Origin: Schistosoma haematobium | Taxonomy: Eukaryota; Platyhelminthes; Trematoda; Strigeidida; Schistosomatidae | Assembly (NCBI RefSeq): GCF_000699445.3 | Contig: NC_067198.1 | Coordinates: forward strand, 38,043,523-38,107,522 | Length of the DNA stretch: 64,000 bases | Reading direction: 5' to 3' | Shown: positions 1 to 11,625 of the stretch, piece by piece | Numbering within the stretch: position 1 is the first letter of the stretch | Layout: every line of letters begins with the position of its first letter | Translations under genes and position numbers: made by a program | The notes under the pieces: generated by a model | The model's input: only the letters and a program-made list of their open reading frames with translations | Told to the model about the DNA's origin: nothing | The model's database searches: none

Positions 1-72
1 ATGTCCAACCCTTCTCCTTTATCCGGGCTTGGAACTGGAAGTAGCCCCCGAGGGGCTCCAGGCGGTGTTACT
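1..72 (-). mobile_element. RTE 5'-end fragment
   Basis: Read on the minus strand, this is the same CCGCCTGGAG ... GCCCGGATAAAGGAG string as the start of the 312-bp element at 19865. It is cut by the window edge. Confidence 0.6.
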
Positions 73-125
73 TATTCATAACTACTTATTTCAAATATTT
101 GTTAAGAATAACATGGTTTTAACGG

Positions 126-390
126 TGATAATATAATTTATGGACGAACTAGGTCTCAGATTTTGGCGCTCAATCCACTCATCCATTTGGCTAAATAAAG
201 TTTTGGCATTATAGCTTATGTCAGTTTGAGATGAAAACCCTAAATCTAATTCCCAACGTTAACCATCAACTGTAAATCATAATTCTAACTCCTCATATTG
301 GCTTGTAACCCTCATTTGGTCCTAGTTATTAAGTGGACACTCTCAAGGTTAGTCTAGCGTCGCTCAAAGGTCGTCAATAAATTATAGTTT
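126..390 (+). mobile_element. MITE-like inverted-repeat element, copy 1
   Basis: It begins ATAATTTATGGACGAAC and ends with a diverged inverse (GTCGTCAATAAATTATAG). The interior shares GCTAAATAAAGTTTTGGCAT and GCGTCGCTCAAAGGTCG with the copies at 42231 and 57690. It has no coding capacity. Confidence 0.7.
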
Positions 391-2049
391 CGCCGTTTTC
401 ACATACCAATCTTTAATTGACTTAGAATATTTACTTTTTACATTTGAACAAATTTCATTTTTAAGCAGGAAATTTCAATGACAGCTGTCTTTCTGTAAAC
501 AGGATAAAGGAAGTGTTATCACATTCATATAAATGTAGGTCAAAATTTATCAATGTGTCAGTCACAAAAAATTTTTAAACTTGAACTTACTCATCATCTC
601 GGTATGCCTAACATTTAGAAATACGGTATCGGTTACTATGTTAAGCTCATACAACCAAACTATGAAAGTCATTAAATCAATAATTAAAAGATTCTAAAAA
701 GGGGTATAGTTTCTCAATGAACAAATCTATCAAAAACGAGATGTCATTATGTTATACATGTAGCTAACATATGTTAGTGTGAATAGAACATTTATTCATA
801 CTAGCTTTAATTAAAGAAAGATATCAGTTGTATAACTGTTGATAATTTTATGGTAGGAGAATAGCATCCTCACCTAGAGATCGAAATCTGATCATTCTTA
901 TCATCTGTTTATTGGCGAGTTCACAATGTTGAGGCATCAAAAACTAACGTCAATCTGTTATCAAACATTCACAAGGTTTCAACATTTCTTTTGACAATGT
1001 CATTCTATGTAAAGGACCAAGATAAATTTAAATGTGATAATATATATTACAATGCAGCATAAAAGCATCTCAGTTAACATTTTACAATTATTCCGCTTTT
1101 GAGACTCATTGAATACATTTGTGGTGTCGGTTACTATCTGGAGTTCATCTAAACTTATTCCAGTTTCTGCACAGGCCAATTTATTCATTCTACTTCAGTC
1201 ACATTTTGTCCCTGTTAATTATTCACTTATCAATCCTGACTGTTTTAATACGAACTTGTGTGTGTACATTTTATCATACTCATTACATATCTGTAGCTTA
1301 TTTTTGTATGACTAAAAATATTGAATAACACTTGATTGAATCGAGTTGGCTAACACGTCTTCTCCAGTGTGTGTCATTTCGCATCGCTTTCTTCTCTTCA
1401 CTTCGTTCCTCTGATTGTCTGTACAGACCAATGAGTATATAACATGTATGTATTCGATATCCATTCTCGTATTTAACTTATTCGATTCCGTTATTCACCA
1501 ACGCGAGTTCAGTCGATAATGAGCATTGGTGACATGTATATCTCAATAACAATCAGAAACGATCAAACAGGAGTCATATCTCGAGCCACTAAAGTGGTGA
1601 ATCCATCGATAACATCGTCCGATTTAATTGACGTCAAAATGAAGGGCTCCACTAAAACAGGTAAACGATATTTTGGATAGTGTTACATATATTACGAATA
1701 TGTGTAATTAAGCTTAAACACCAAAATATATCTATTTAATCCCTGGTATTTTAGAATGTCCAGTAATTGAAATATAAACCCTATTCATCTGTATATTCAC
1801 TAAGAAGCATCCTTAGTACATAAATTAGCTTTTGTTTTTGATGAAAAATCATAAATATACATTGTACCAAAAAGGTTTCTAGTTTGCAAACAAGTATCAC
1901 TTTAATTCTTTTCTCTTAACATGTCTATGTAAGCTGTGATTTAACCAGTTGACATTTAATACATCCGTTTGCATATGAACAACAATAGTAGAATTTTGGC
2001 TCATATTTTTCATTTAAAAAGAAAATCAAAATAATAAGCATATCTAAGC
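391..2049. other. No supported gene (391-1121, 1576-2049)
   Basis: AT-rich DNA without conserved motifs or credible coding frames on either side of the W repeat. Confidence 0.6.
1122..1575 (+). repeat. W repeat, LTR-like
   Basis: It begins TGTCGGTTACTA and shares long blocks with 21472-21900 (TTTTATCATACTCAT, TGATTGAGTCGAGTTGGCT, TTCCGTTATTCACCAACGC). The TGT start and CT-rich middle fit an LTR, but no coding region remains. Confidence 0.55.
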
Positions 2050-2320
2050 AAAGGTGGATAGTGGCCAGCAGTGGAATCCAGGACGCGCTTTTCGTCTTAT
2101 TCACGACTTGTCAGCTGGATGTACCTGCATCTCAGAGTTGATGATCACTCTGGATTCCACTGCTAGTCATTATCCATCTTTGCTTATAATACTTGTGACT
2201 GAAGGTAATATCGAGGCAATACGCACAATATGTACATATGTCAATAAGAGACTGATCAATTACAATCCTAAACATCCATGGGAAGATTCAAGTAAACTAT
2301 ACCAAGTGAATTTAAGCATA
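2050..2320. repeat. B-type hammerhead repeat, inverted pair
   Basis: 2055-2143 is minus and 2144-2320 plus. The minus copy has core CTGACAA, which breaks the ribozyme rule. The fused frame of 152 codons across it is not a real gene. Confidence 0.8.
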
Positions 2321-2634
2321 TTTATTTATTTTTTCACTTACGAAGGTAACTACTCTCTTTTTTATTATTTAACGAAAATATTAAGTAACTACACAATAAT
2401 TGCATTTTTAAAATCATTCTATTTACATGGAAAACTATATGTTCACAATGTGTTTTTCACTGAAGTGGCTTTTTTTTACAAAAATAAAATATGCCGAAAT
2501 CTGACAATATAGGTATTTCCAACAATTGGCAAAATTTACAAAAGATTAGAACCAATTAATTAAATGACATTTAAAATACATTATTTTATTATAAGAAGTG
2601 TTCAATATTAATTAAAGGTCAACTAAACTTACTT

Positions 2635-3045
2635 TGCTAATCGGCTTCGGATGCCCTAGTACGCCAGAATTTCTGGCGTCTTAATCGGGTTTGCGGATAT
2701 GGAGAGCCGCCTAGGGAAGTTGAAAAACCTTGATTCCAAACCAATGGTGCACATGGGCTTCAATATCCTGTAGGAATAAATAGCGTATGAACCTATTGTT
2801 GGTCACCGGCTACCATGGGCATGCATCTCCTTACGTGGCTTCACTGCCTTATGGATCAGACCTTCAGGTCGAAGGCTTCGGGTGTGACCCCCTAAGAAAA
2901 TCACCTACATCGGACTAGGGACCCAGGCAGTATCACAACTCAAACACAAATCCAGTGACTTGTTTGCCGCATATGTATTCGAAGCCCCTTTGTACTAATA
3001 TTCATGTGTTCAAATGAATCTAAATAAATAATACCTTGCTAATCA
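2635..3045 (+). repeat. U repeat (TAAA-type tail)
   Basis: It shares TTGGTCACCGGCTACCATGG and GTGACTTGTTTGCCGCATAT, then AATAAATAATA, with the reverse copy at 47035-47345. It is probably the 3' end of a LINE; no intact frame is present. Confidence 0.6.
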
Positions 3046-3494
3046 AAGAAAAGGATATTTTGTTTTATTGTAGTTTAAGGAAGCATTATGAAACATACAT
3101 TTCACAGGTTCATTCATTATCATAAACTTAACTGAAAGCTTTGTAAATCATCGCTTATACAATGCCAAGTCAATTCAGAAATTAAAACTAGCTAAAATAT
3201 TTATTAAAATGTTTTGTGATTTAATGGATTATTCTTTTTATAAGTTATTTCAATACAGACTCATCTTAGTTATTCCTATTGAAGATCTGATTCAACCTTT
3301 TAAAGTCATTTAGATACGAGAATATGCACAAAGCGCTATACTGATATTATGTATAACTTATTATTCAAACTCTTAGTAACAGAAAAAGAATGGAGAACGA
3401 ACAAACTCACTTAACTCAAGGTACTAAATAATCTTTGAATTATTTTGTGGTTAGCGTTTTTTAGCTAACCAGATTCTTCAATACAACATAACAT

Positions 3495-4135
3495 ACACCA
3501 ATCAAATCACACTTGATGGTGAAGCTTTGAAAGATGTGAAAAGCTTTACATATCTGCGCAGCATTATTGATAAACACGATGGGTCTGATGCAGATGTGAA
3601 GGTGTGGATCAGCAAAGCAAGAGCAGCATATCTACAATTAAAGAATATCTGGAACTCAAAACAACTGTCAACCAACACCAGTCAGAATTTTCAATACAAA
3701 TATCAAAACAGTTCTACTGTATGGGGCGGAAACTTGAAGAACTACGAAAGCCATCATCCAGAAGATACAAGTGTTTATTAACAGTTGCCTACTCAAACTA
3801 CATCGCATCCGTTGGCCAGACACTATTAGCAAGAACCTACTATGGGAGAGAACAAACCAGATACCACTGGAGGAAGAAATCAGGAAGAATCATTGGAAAT
3901 GGACAGGACACACATTGAGGAAAGCACCCAACTGCGTCACAAGACAAGCCTCCACCTGGAATTCCGAAGGCCAAAAGAAAAGAGGAAGATCAAAGAACAC
4001 AAACGGAGACAGACATGAGAAGAATGAACAACAATTGGATAGAACTAGTAAGGAAGGCCCAGGACAGAATCGGCTGAAGAATGTTAGTCAGTGGCCTATG
4101 CTCCATTGGGGGTAACAGGTGTAAGTTAGTAAAAA
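3495..4135 (+). mobile_element. RTE-type (SR2-like) LINE, 3' end with broken ORF
   Basis: Pieces in two frames give DVKSFTYLRSIIDKHDG, then [19 protein letters not shown] and MRRMNNN-like text, the C-terminal region of RTE reverse transcriptase proteins. Several frameshifts break it. It ends with the RTE tail ggtgtaagttagt. Confidence 0.8.
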
Positions 4136-4526
4136 CACTTCAAATTAATTGATTATTTTGACAGTTTTGTATGATAAAAGTAAGATACATTTTATAGCAT
4201 CTTGAAACGATAACTTTCTACTTTTATTTCTTTTGAATTCATGACAATACTACTATCATTCGTTATGTGGTTTGTCTACTCAATATCTTATTTAAAGCTT
4301 ACAGATTTAATAAAAAATGTGTATATGTTTTGTTTCTTAAAAATAATTATGGTGAATAATCAATCTATGATAAAAGGCTTACTATAGATATATTCGAAAC
4401 CTTATTTTTATAGTAAAAAAAATCGAGGATAATAAACCGTTCGACTTCCCATAGAATAAATGGCTTAAGAAAAATAATTATAAACCTGGTGGTTTAAACT
4501 GATTATAATTAGCATAACATCTGGGG

Positions 4527-4539
4527 TGAAGAAGAAGAA

Positions 4540-4580
<41 letters not shown>

Positions 4581-4638
4581 GGAGGAGGAGGAGGAGGAGG
4601 AAGAGGAAGAGGAAGAAGAAGAAGAACAACAACAACAA
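4527..4638 (+). repeat. Purine-rich triplet tract (GAA, GAT, GAG, GAA)
   Basis: Consecutive runs of GAA, GAT, GAG, GAA and finally AAC repeats cover about 110 bases. Confidence 0.9.
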
Positions 4639-4994
4639 ACATATTTTGTAACACAGTAAATTACTAAAGAATTTTAGATCACAGTGGTCAGTAATCAGCT
4701 ATACATTACTTTCAAGTACACAGTACGCATGTACACAGTAAAGTATAGATAAATCAATATATAGTCAAGATAATCAGTAATTTATTATCTATTAAATGAT
4801 ATTAATGTATATTTAAATAAACCATATATCATTAATTATAAATTATGGGTTTATGGAAATTAACATTTCTATAGGTTACTATAACTATGAATCTTATCAT
4901 CGCGGTTCTTTGATTTTGGTGTGTGTTTTTTATCAGTATGGGGGTTGTAGAGATTATTACGTTTTTGATTAATATCATGAACTGATTGATACTT

Positions 4995-5320
4995 ACCATG
5001 TGCTCACTAGTGACTAGCTTCGTGAGGGAATTCTCGGAGTTCTAGTGAGAAGCCGTGACCAGTGGAGCTAATCCGTATCGGGTAGAGACAGATATCTACC
5101 TCAGTACAATGGAAAATGGTCACGCGATTTCGTGGACTGGTTGAAGTTAGACATTAACACCACTGGATGCCGGCTCAGTGGTTCAATAGGTTAAGCGTTC
5201 ATGCGCGTTACTGAAGGCCGTGGGTTTGAATCCCGCGAGCGGGTTCGTGGATGTGCACTGCTGAGGAGTCCCACAACAGGACGAAACGGCTGTCCAGTGC
5301 TTACAGGTCTTTTTTATCTC
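4995..5320 (+). repeat. A-type hammerhead repeat, near full length
   Basis: Head (GTGCTCACTAGTGAC), A box GGCTCAGTGG, B box GGGTTTGAATCCC and an intact ribozyme (5255-5300). The usual tail after the ribozyme is lost. Confidence 0.85.
5255..5300 (+). ncRNA. Hammerhead ribozyme, intact core (A-type)
   Basis: Stem I is GCACTG (5255-5260) with CAGTGC (5295-5300), all six pairs. The core CTGAGGA matches CUGANGA, and stem II is GTCC/GGAC around CACAACA. GAAAC follows, then a minimal stem III and GTC, with predicted cleavage after 5294. This is the best formed of the ribozymes here. Activity is inferred from the consensus only. Confidence 0.82.
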
Positions 5321-5654
5321 TTTCAGATTTATGATTGAATATTAACATGTAAATGTAAATATATATTTGTTTATTAGCAGATAGTTATGTTTTCTTATAG
5401 TTAATGTTCAAAATTAGACAATTGAAAGATATAAATTCTTACGTATGATAATCATACATGTTAAAAATATTATTAAGTATCTATATAGTAGTTTGATAGG
5501 TCTATGGTTTGACTTTTAAAAAGATAAGTAATAGATTTCAACCCTAGTTTGCATATAAAGTGAAATTTAGGTACATTCAATTGATGGATAATAAACAGGA
5601 CAAAACGAGAGTTTTACATTCCATTGTTAACTACAATTCGGATAGATGCATTGT

Positions 5655-6180
5655 ACTCACTTGAAATTGTTTACTTGAATCTTCTCATTAATGTTGAGGA
5701 TTGTAATTTATCAGTCCCTTATTGGCATGTGTGCATACTGTGTGTATTGCATCATTGTTTTTAGTCATAACCGTTTTAAGCAAAGATGGACAATGACTTG
5801 CAGTGGAATCCAGAATGCGCGTTTCGTCCTATTTGTAAGCAATACCAAATGAATTTAAAATCCCCCTGTTTCACAAGCAAGTGGCTATCAGGACTCATTA
5901 GCTAAATGGATAAAGCATGGCGTTTAAGGCGGACGTTACTGAGTTCAAGTTGCAGAGTGAACAACAAGTCTGGAATGCAGGTACTTCCAGGCGACAAGTC
6001 TCGAATAGGATGAAACGCGCATCCTGGATTGCACTGCTAGTCACTATCCATCTTTGCTTAAAATGCTTGTGAATTAAGGCAATATCAAGACAATACACAC
6101 AGTATGCACATATGCTAATAAGAGACTGATTAACTGCAGTCCTGAACAACAATACCAAATAGATTTGACACTAATTAGTT
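5655..6180. repeat. B-type hammerhead repeat, inverted pair
   Basis: 5655-5840 is minus and 5841-6180 plus. The plus copy keeps an A box-like TTAGCTAAATGG and GAGTTCAAG near the B box. Its ribozyme core is GCGACAA and therefore dead. Confidence 0.78.
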
Positions 6181-6392
6181 TTATCTTAGTGCACTAAGTG
6201 TAATATTATCAATCAACGTTTTTGATATTTTTCACTCAACTATCTAAACAGTGAAAAAATTTACCAGTTTTATAGAATAATATGAAAGTTAAGATCATCA
6301 TTTATTCAACAATAAAACATAAGATGCAACAAACAATGACTCAAAGCTAAAACACAAGTTTATAAAAACTTATTTGAAAGTATAATTTTTTT

Positions 6393-6800
6393 TATCAGGA
6401 GGGGGTTTTGTGAAGATATTTTAGTTATAGTTGAATTCATGAGTCAGTTGAACATAGATCACCATGGAAAACCTGGAAACACTGGACGACCGTTTCGTCC
6501 TAGTATGGGACTCCTCAGCAGCGCACATCCATGGTCCCATCCCGCGATATTCAAACCCAGGACATATAGATCTCACGCGTGAACGCTTAAACTCTAGACC
6601 ACTGAGCCAGTCGGCACCCAACGGTGTTAATATTTAACTAAAACCAATCCACGAAATTGAGACTGATAGGTCCTGGGTTCATGAGATCATGGATGCCCAC
6701 TTCTGAGGAGCCCCATTCTCAGACGAAACAGTCGTCCAGCGCTTTCAGGTTTTTCATAGTAGTCTAGCTTCAATTGACTCATGAATTCAACTATTCAAAC
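6393..6800. repeat. A-type hammerhead repeat, head-to-head pair
   Basis: The minus copy is 6393-6654 with an intact ribozyme. The plus copy is 6655-6800, from just before the B box, with a broken ribozyme. Confidence 0.82.
6479..6524 (-). ncRNA. Hammerhead ribozyme, intact core (A-type)
   Basis: The minus strand gives GCGCTG, CTGAGGA, stem II GTCC/GGAC, GAAAC, GTC and CAGTGT. Stem I pairs fully if two G-U wobbles are allowed. Predicted cleavage falls between 6485 and 6484. Confidence 0.78.
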
Positions 6801-7295
6801 GACTATCGAATTGAAAGTCTCCTAAAATAACGATTTGTTATTTTCAAAAACAAAAATTGTAAATCAAATATTTTAGTAAAACTTCATTCAGTTTAGTCAA
6901 TACACCATATTCTTTTCCTGATTCCCAGAGGAAACTTAGTATAATAAATCATAAATGTATACGTTAGTTTCTTTTGTAACCTTTCTTTCAAATATCACCA
7001 TTAAATTATACAATGATCTTCTTATCTGATATTTCAAGATTATTATGAAATACGATAGTGTTAGTTTACTAGTATAAGAGTAGTTGGCAAATATAGACTA
7101 TTATAACTTTTGTAAACTGTTTATTATCCAATGAATATGTATTACATAATGTGAGTAAATAATTAGACGAAACTATTAAATTGATATATTTAATAATAAG
7201 AATAAAATGCAACTTTTTTAAAATTCTAAGGTCAATCTGAGGTAAATTACTGCATCAAATCGTTCATAATCAAGTATGTAGTAATAAACAAATAA

Positions 7296-7660
7296 GTGAA
7301 ATCAGGAGTCAATTGAAGCTAGACCACCATGGAAAACATGGAAGCACTGGACGGCCGTTTCATCCTAGTATGGGACTCCTCAGCAATGTGTACCCATGAT
7401 CCTGTCCCGCGAGATTCGAACCCAGGACCTATCAGTCTCGTGCGCGAACGCCTAACCTCTAGACCGGCATTCAACGGTGTTAACGACCAACTTCAACCAA
7501 ACCATGGCGGATACCATCTCAAAGGTTAAGATTTCGTGCATGAGACTAAGAGTCATGGGTTCGAATCCCATGTGCAACATCATGAAAGCACACTTCAAAG
7601 GAGTCTCATACTATGACGAAATAGCTCTCCAGTACTTCTAGGTTTTCCTACGTTATCTAA
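7296..7660. repeat. A-type hammerhead repeat, head-to-head pair
   Basis: The minus copy (7296-7505) has B box GGGTTCGAATCTC and a near-intact ribozyme. The plus copy (7528-7660) has TGGGTTCGAATCCC and a ruined core. Confidence 0.8.
7344..7389 (-). ncRNA. Hammerhead ribozyme, near-intact (A-type)
   Basis: The core CTGAGGA and GAAAC are kept. Stem II closes with a G-U pair (GTCC/GGAT). Stem I ACATTG/CAGTGC has five pairs. The cleavage triplet is GTC. Confidence 0.7.
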
Positions 7661-7800
7661 CATTGTTCCATTCATAATATCCATTTTAGTTTTTATTTTA
7701 TTCTGTTCAATTTAATTAGATTGTACTTATTTTAAGAGAAAGTAAAGTAACATTTTTAACTATTCATAGTGTTTAGAGACTTTACTGGCTGATGATATGA

Positions 7801-8285
7801 ACTACATATACATAAATGGTGGTCTACCTTCAATTGACTCATGATTTCAACTTTTGGAATTACTACAATCTCCACAAAACTTCTGATAATAATCAACATA
7901 TGCTCACTTGTGACAGTCTCCAATACGCATTTCCTGGAGTTCTAGTGACCAATGGAGATCAGCCGAGTCTGTTGTGAGATAGTGATTGACTGAAGATAAT
8001 AATGGACGGTGGCACAATTTTGTGGATTGGTTGAAGTTAAACATTATCACCGCTGAATGCTGACTGGCTCAGTGGTCTAGTGGTTAAGCGCTCGCGGGTG
8101 ATATAAATAGGTCCTGAGTTCGAATCTCGTGGGGGGCGGGATGGTGGATGTACATTGTTTAGGAGTCCCATACTAAAACGAAACGGCCGTCCAGTGTTTC
8201 TAGGTTTTCCATGGTGATCTAGCTTCAGTTGGCTCGTGAATTGAACTATTAAAATTACTAAAATCTCCACAAAACCCTTTCTGAT
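7801..8285 (+). repeat. A-type hammerhead repeat, tandem 1.3 units
   Basis: A tail fragment (7801-7885) runs directly into a full unit. A box TGGCTCAGTGG and GAGTTCGAATCTC are kept. The ribozyme core is TTTAGGA (dead). The unit shows the tail-to-head order expected of a tandem. Confidence 0.82.
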
Positions 8286-8594
8286 ATATATATATATATA
8301 TATTAAAATTGCTGACTTTAAATTATCGTTTTTTTATTGTTCAAAGCTGAACAACGTTATGTTTCAAAATTCAAGTGATCTATTCATTATTATCTCTTCA
8401 TACCTGACTTCAAAAGTCATCACTGCATCATAGATGCAATGTTAATATGTAGGTATTCATTGTGACAACATCTTTATAAAACGATATTTTTTTCTAAAAA
8501 TAAAATTAATCTGTCCATTTTTTTTCCAATATACTTTTCAAACTACTATCTTCTTTCAACTCCCAGGGCAAAGTTTAAATGGTTTAACTTGTTT

Positions 8595-8725
8595 CATCTG
8601 GTTAACGTTTTTTTTGTTGTTTTGGTTTAGCAAGATTTTTTTCTACGGGATTGGGTTGCCGACTCCTATGCCTGATCCTTCTCCTTTACCCAAACTTGAG
8701 ATCAACAATAACTGTAGAAGAACTA
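8595..8725 (-). mobile_element. RTE 5'-end fragment
   Basis: On the minus strand this matches the 5' leader of the RTE/short-RTE family (ATCCCGTAGAAAAAAATC, AACGTTAACCAG). No coding part remains. Confidence 0.65.
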
Positions 8726-10035
8726 TAAATGGAGTTATACTTTTCAAAGATTAAAATTTATTGAATTCGATTAGCTTTCATTATTATGAATCCGCTAGAG
8801 AATAGTAATAGCGTTGAAAATGAGTACATGAAACCATCAAACAATAATAAACCGCCAATTAAAAAATTAATTAAGTTATGAAATATTATATTTATAATTA
8901 AACCAATTGTTCTACAGAAAATTGAACATTCAATAAAATAATTAAATTCAATAATATAAATATATAAATATATATAACCTACCGATTATACTACTTATTA
9001 CAATACTACTAATATGAATTATAAATATTTACCAACAGGAAGTCAGCATTTAATTATAATTATTGTTTTGTATAATATCGAATAATCCAATGATATTTAT
9101 TACCCTATAATTAATGCTCCAGAATCTAATCAGTAATACTATTTACATGATATCAACTAATCTATATAAAATATGCATAATCAAAGAAATACCATACATT
9201 GATATGATTATTCATTTGAAATCATTCTTTTCAGTATTTAGTCTTAATATAAAACTTTCATTTGACAAAATACAATTCCGATTAGTCTGTATAATAATAA
9301 TAATAGTAATTATTATTATTATTACTAACGTATTATCAAATCTGATTGTTACTTCCTGTCTGAGTAAATGAATTATTATCAGAAAGGGATTTTGTGGAGA
9401 TTTTAGTAATTTTATAGTTAAATTCATAAGTCAACTGTTGTAAGATAGTAACTCACTGAAGAGACAATGGTGGACAGTGGCTCAATTTAGTGGATGAAAA
9501 GAAATTAGACATTAATACCGTTGTTGGTCTAGTGATTAAGCGTTCGCGCACGAAACTAATAAGTCCTCGGTTTGAATCCCGAGATGCAATATGATAGATG
9601 TACACTGCTGAGGAGTCGCACAATAGGAAAAATGGCCATCCAGTGCTTCTAGGTTTTCCGTGGTGATCTAGCTTCAACTGACTCATGTATTCATCTATAA
9701 ATCAATTATTCGTAAAATATAAAATCTTCTAAAAATAAGCGAAATTTAAATGTTCCATTGTACTCACACAAAATTAGTTAGAAACATTTGAAACAATGAT
9801 TTCGTTTACACTATGATACTTATTCGTTTAAACATTGATTTAAACAATCCGATAAGATCAATCTCTTCTATATGTGGTCAAAAAATAAAGGTATACTTTA
9901 TTACTATATTACTCCATTGAAAATTTTCAAATGTTGACCACAAAGAAAGTATAACGTCTTTTTTTATCCTAAGATCAAAACAGAATAAATAATACACTAG
10001 TCTACCGTGATGATTTGTAAGGAAAAACAATTTAT
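8726..10035. other. No supported gene (8726-9374, 9691-10035)
   Basis: AT-rich spacer with a short ATA/ATT tract at 9288-9327. Confidence 0.6.
9375..9690. repeat. A-type hammerhead repeat, pair with short minus part
   Basis: 9375-9437 is minus tail and 9438-9690 plus. CTGAGGA survives but GAAAC is lost. Confidence 0.75.
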
Positions 10036-10548
10036 CAGAATGGGGGTTTTTAAAGATCATATTAGTTTTTTAATAGGTGAATTCATGAATCGATTTAAGC
10101 TAGATCATCGTTAAAAATCTGAAAGCAGTAAACGGCCGTTTCGTTTCAGTATGGGACTCCTCAATAGTGCTTATTGACGACCCTACACACGGGATTTAAA
10201 CTAAATCACTAGGGGCCAGTTTCAAGATAGATTTCCTGAAGTTCTAGTAAGATGCTGTGACTAATAGAGTTTAACTGTCTGTTGTTAGGCAGTTACTCTC
10301 TGAAAACAATGATGGACGGTTGTGAAAAAAAGTGGATTGATTGAAGTTACACATTAACACCGTTGGATTGGTCTAGAGGTCAAGTGTTTGCACGTGATAC
10401 AAAAGGTGTTGGGTTGGAGTACTGCGTGCGGCATTTTGTATGCGCACTGTTGAGCAGTCCCGTATTATGGCGGAATGACCATACAGCATTTCCAGGTTAT
10501 CAATGGTGGTCTAGCCTAAATCAATTCATGAATTCAAATAGTGAAAAA
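10036..10548. repeat. A-type hammerhead repeat, pair beside the 600-bp repeat
   Basis: The minus part is 10036-10210 and the plus part 10212-10548. Both ribozymes are mutated (TTGAGGA; TTGAGCA). Confidence 0.75.
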
Positions 10549-11155
10549 TTATTTTAATTATCTAAACAAATATATTCCCCCCCCCCCGCCCTCACCCCGC
10601 AAAATAAATTACTCAATTACTCTTCATTGTATCAAAATGTATTTATGAATCTAATTTTTTTCTCGACTTTCTCTTCCACAATTTCATAACTTCATCTTGA
10701 AGAATATCCTAACTCAATTGATCTACGTTAGGAAAATGTCAGAATATATTTCTTCATAAAATAAATAATCATGGTTACGTATAACATGATATCAGTTAGA
10801 CGTAATAAGAAAACACCATGATAAGAAGAGAAGAAATCAGTTACCATGTCAGGAGAAAATCAATAAGTGTAGCCTTTATAATCATACTTAAGATATAGTT
10901 CCTAATTGATTGAATTGAACAAGGGTAACAAAGATGATAAGCATTTTAAATTATTATTCTAATCATTGAACAATGTTTCAAAATGAAACAATACTGACTA
11001 TTAAATTACTTACATTCAAGTAGACAACTGGGATAATCATCAGATTTTTTAATCATTTCCCTGAAAATGATTTTAACAAGTTATCTGTGTGACAAATTCA
11101 ATATTTTAAATATTTGTACTAGATTGCGTTTTGTGGATATTATAGTAATCTAAAT
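10548..11155 (+). repeat. 600-bp repeat, left copy of a distant inverted pair
   Basis: It starts at the poly-C tract (10576) and includes GCCCTCACCCCGCAAAATAA and CATCTTGAAGAATATCC. It is the reverse complement of 31525-32115 with about 90% identity by eye, and both ends run into A-type repeat tails. Confidence 0.8.
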
Positions 11156-11625
11156 GGTTGAGATTATGAGTCAGTTGAAGCAAGAACACATTGGAAAAAC
11201 TGGGAACACTGGACGGCCGTTTCGTCCTATTGTGCGACTTCTTAGCAATGATCTTCCATGATCCAGTTAGCGCATACATGATTCCACCTGGCGAGATTCG
11301 AACTCAGGAACTATCGGTCTCACTCGCGGACGCCTAACCTCTAGATCACTGAGTCGGTCACCATTCAGCTGTTTTAATGTCTAACTTCAACCAATTCACA
11401 AAATCGAGTGGCACATCCATCATTGTTTTCAATGAGTTACCATCTCATAACAGACCCCGTTGATCTCCACTGGTCACTGCTTCTCACTAGAACTCCAGGA
11501 AATACATCTTGAAGACTGTCACTAGTGAGCATATGTTGATTCATATCAGAAGGGGTATTGTGGATATTATTGTAATTTTAATAGTTGGATTCATGAATCA
11601 ATTGGAGCTAGAGCAATAGTGAAGA
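11122..11625 (-). repeat. A-type hammerhead repeat, full unit plus next tail
   Basis: It has a B box (GAGTTCGAATCTC on the minus strand) and the complete head with GTCACTAGTGAGCATATG. Core CTAAGAA is dead. It interrupts sequence that is continuous at the 31.5-kb copy. Confidence 0.78.

Larger units (their letters stand above)
3046..4994. other. No supported gene (3046-3494, 4136-4526, 4639-4994)
   Basis: Plain AT-rich spacer around the RTE fragment and the purine-rich tract. Confidence 0.6.

Noticed and set aside
1736..1790. TTTTAG followed by AATGTCCAGTAATTG as an upstream P2X exon (CPIF-like)
   Set aside because: The frame hits a stop after a few codons, there is no donor, and no other P2X motif is present.
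2054..2512. A 152-codon frame beginning MDSGQQWNPG
   Set aside because: It runs across the junction of an inverted B-type hammerhead repeat into AT-rich DNA.
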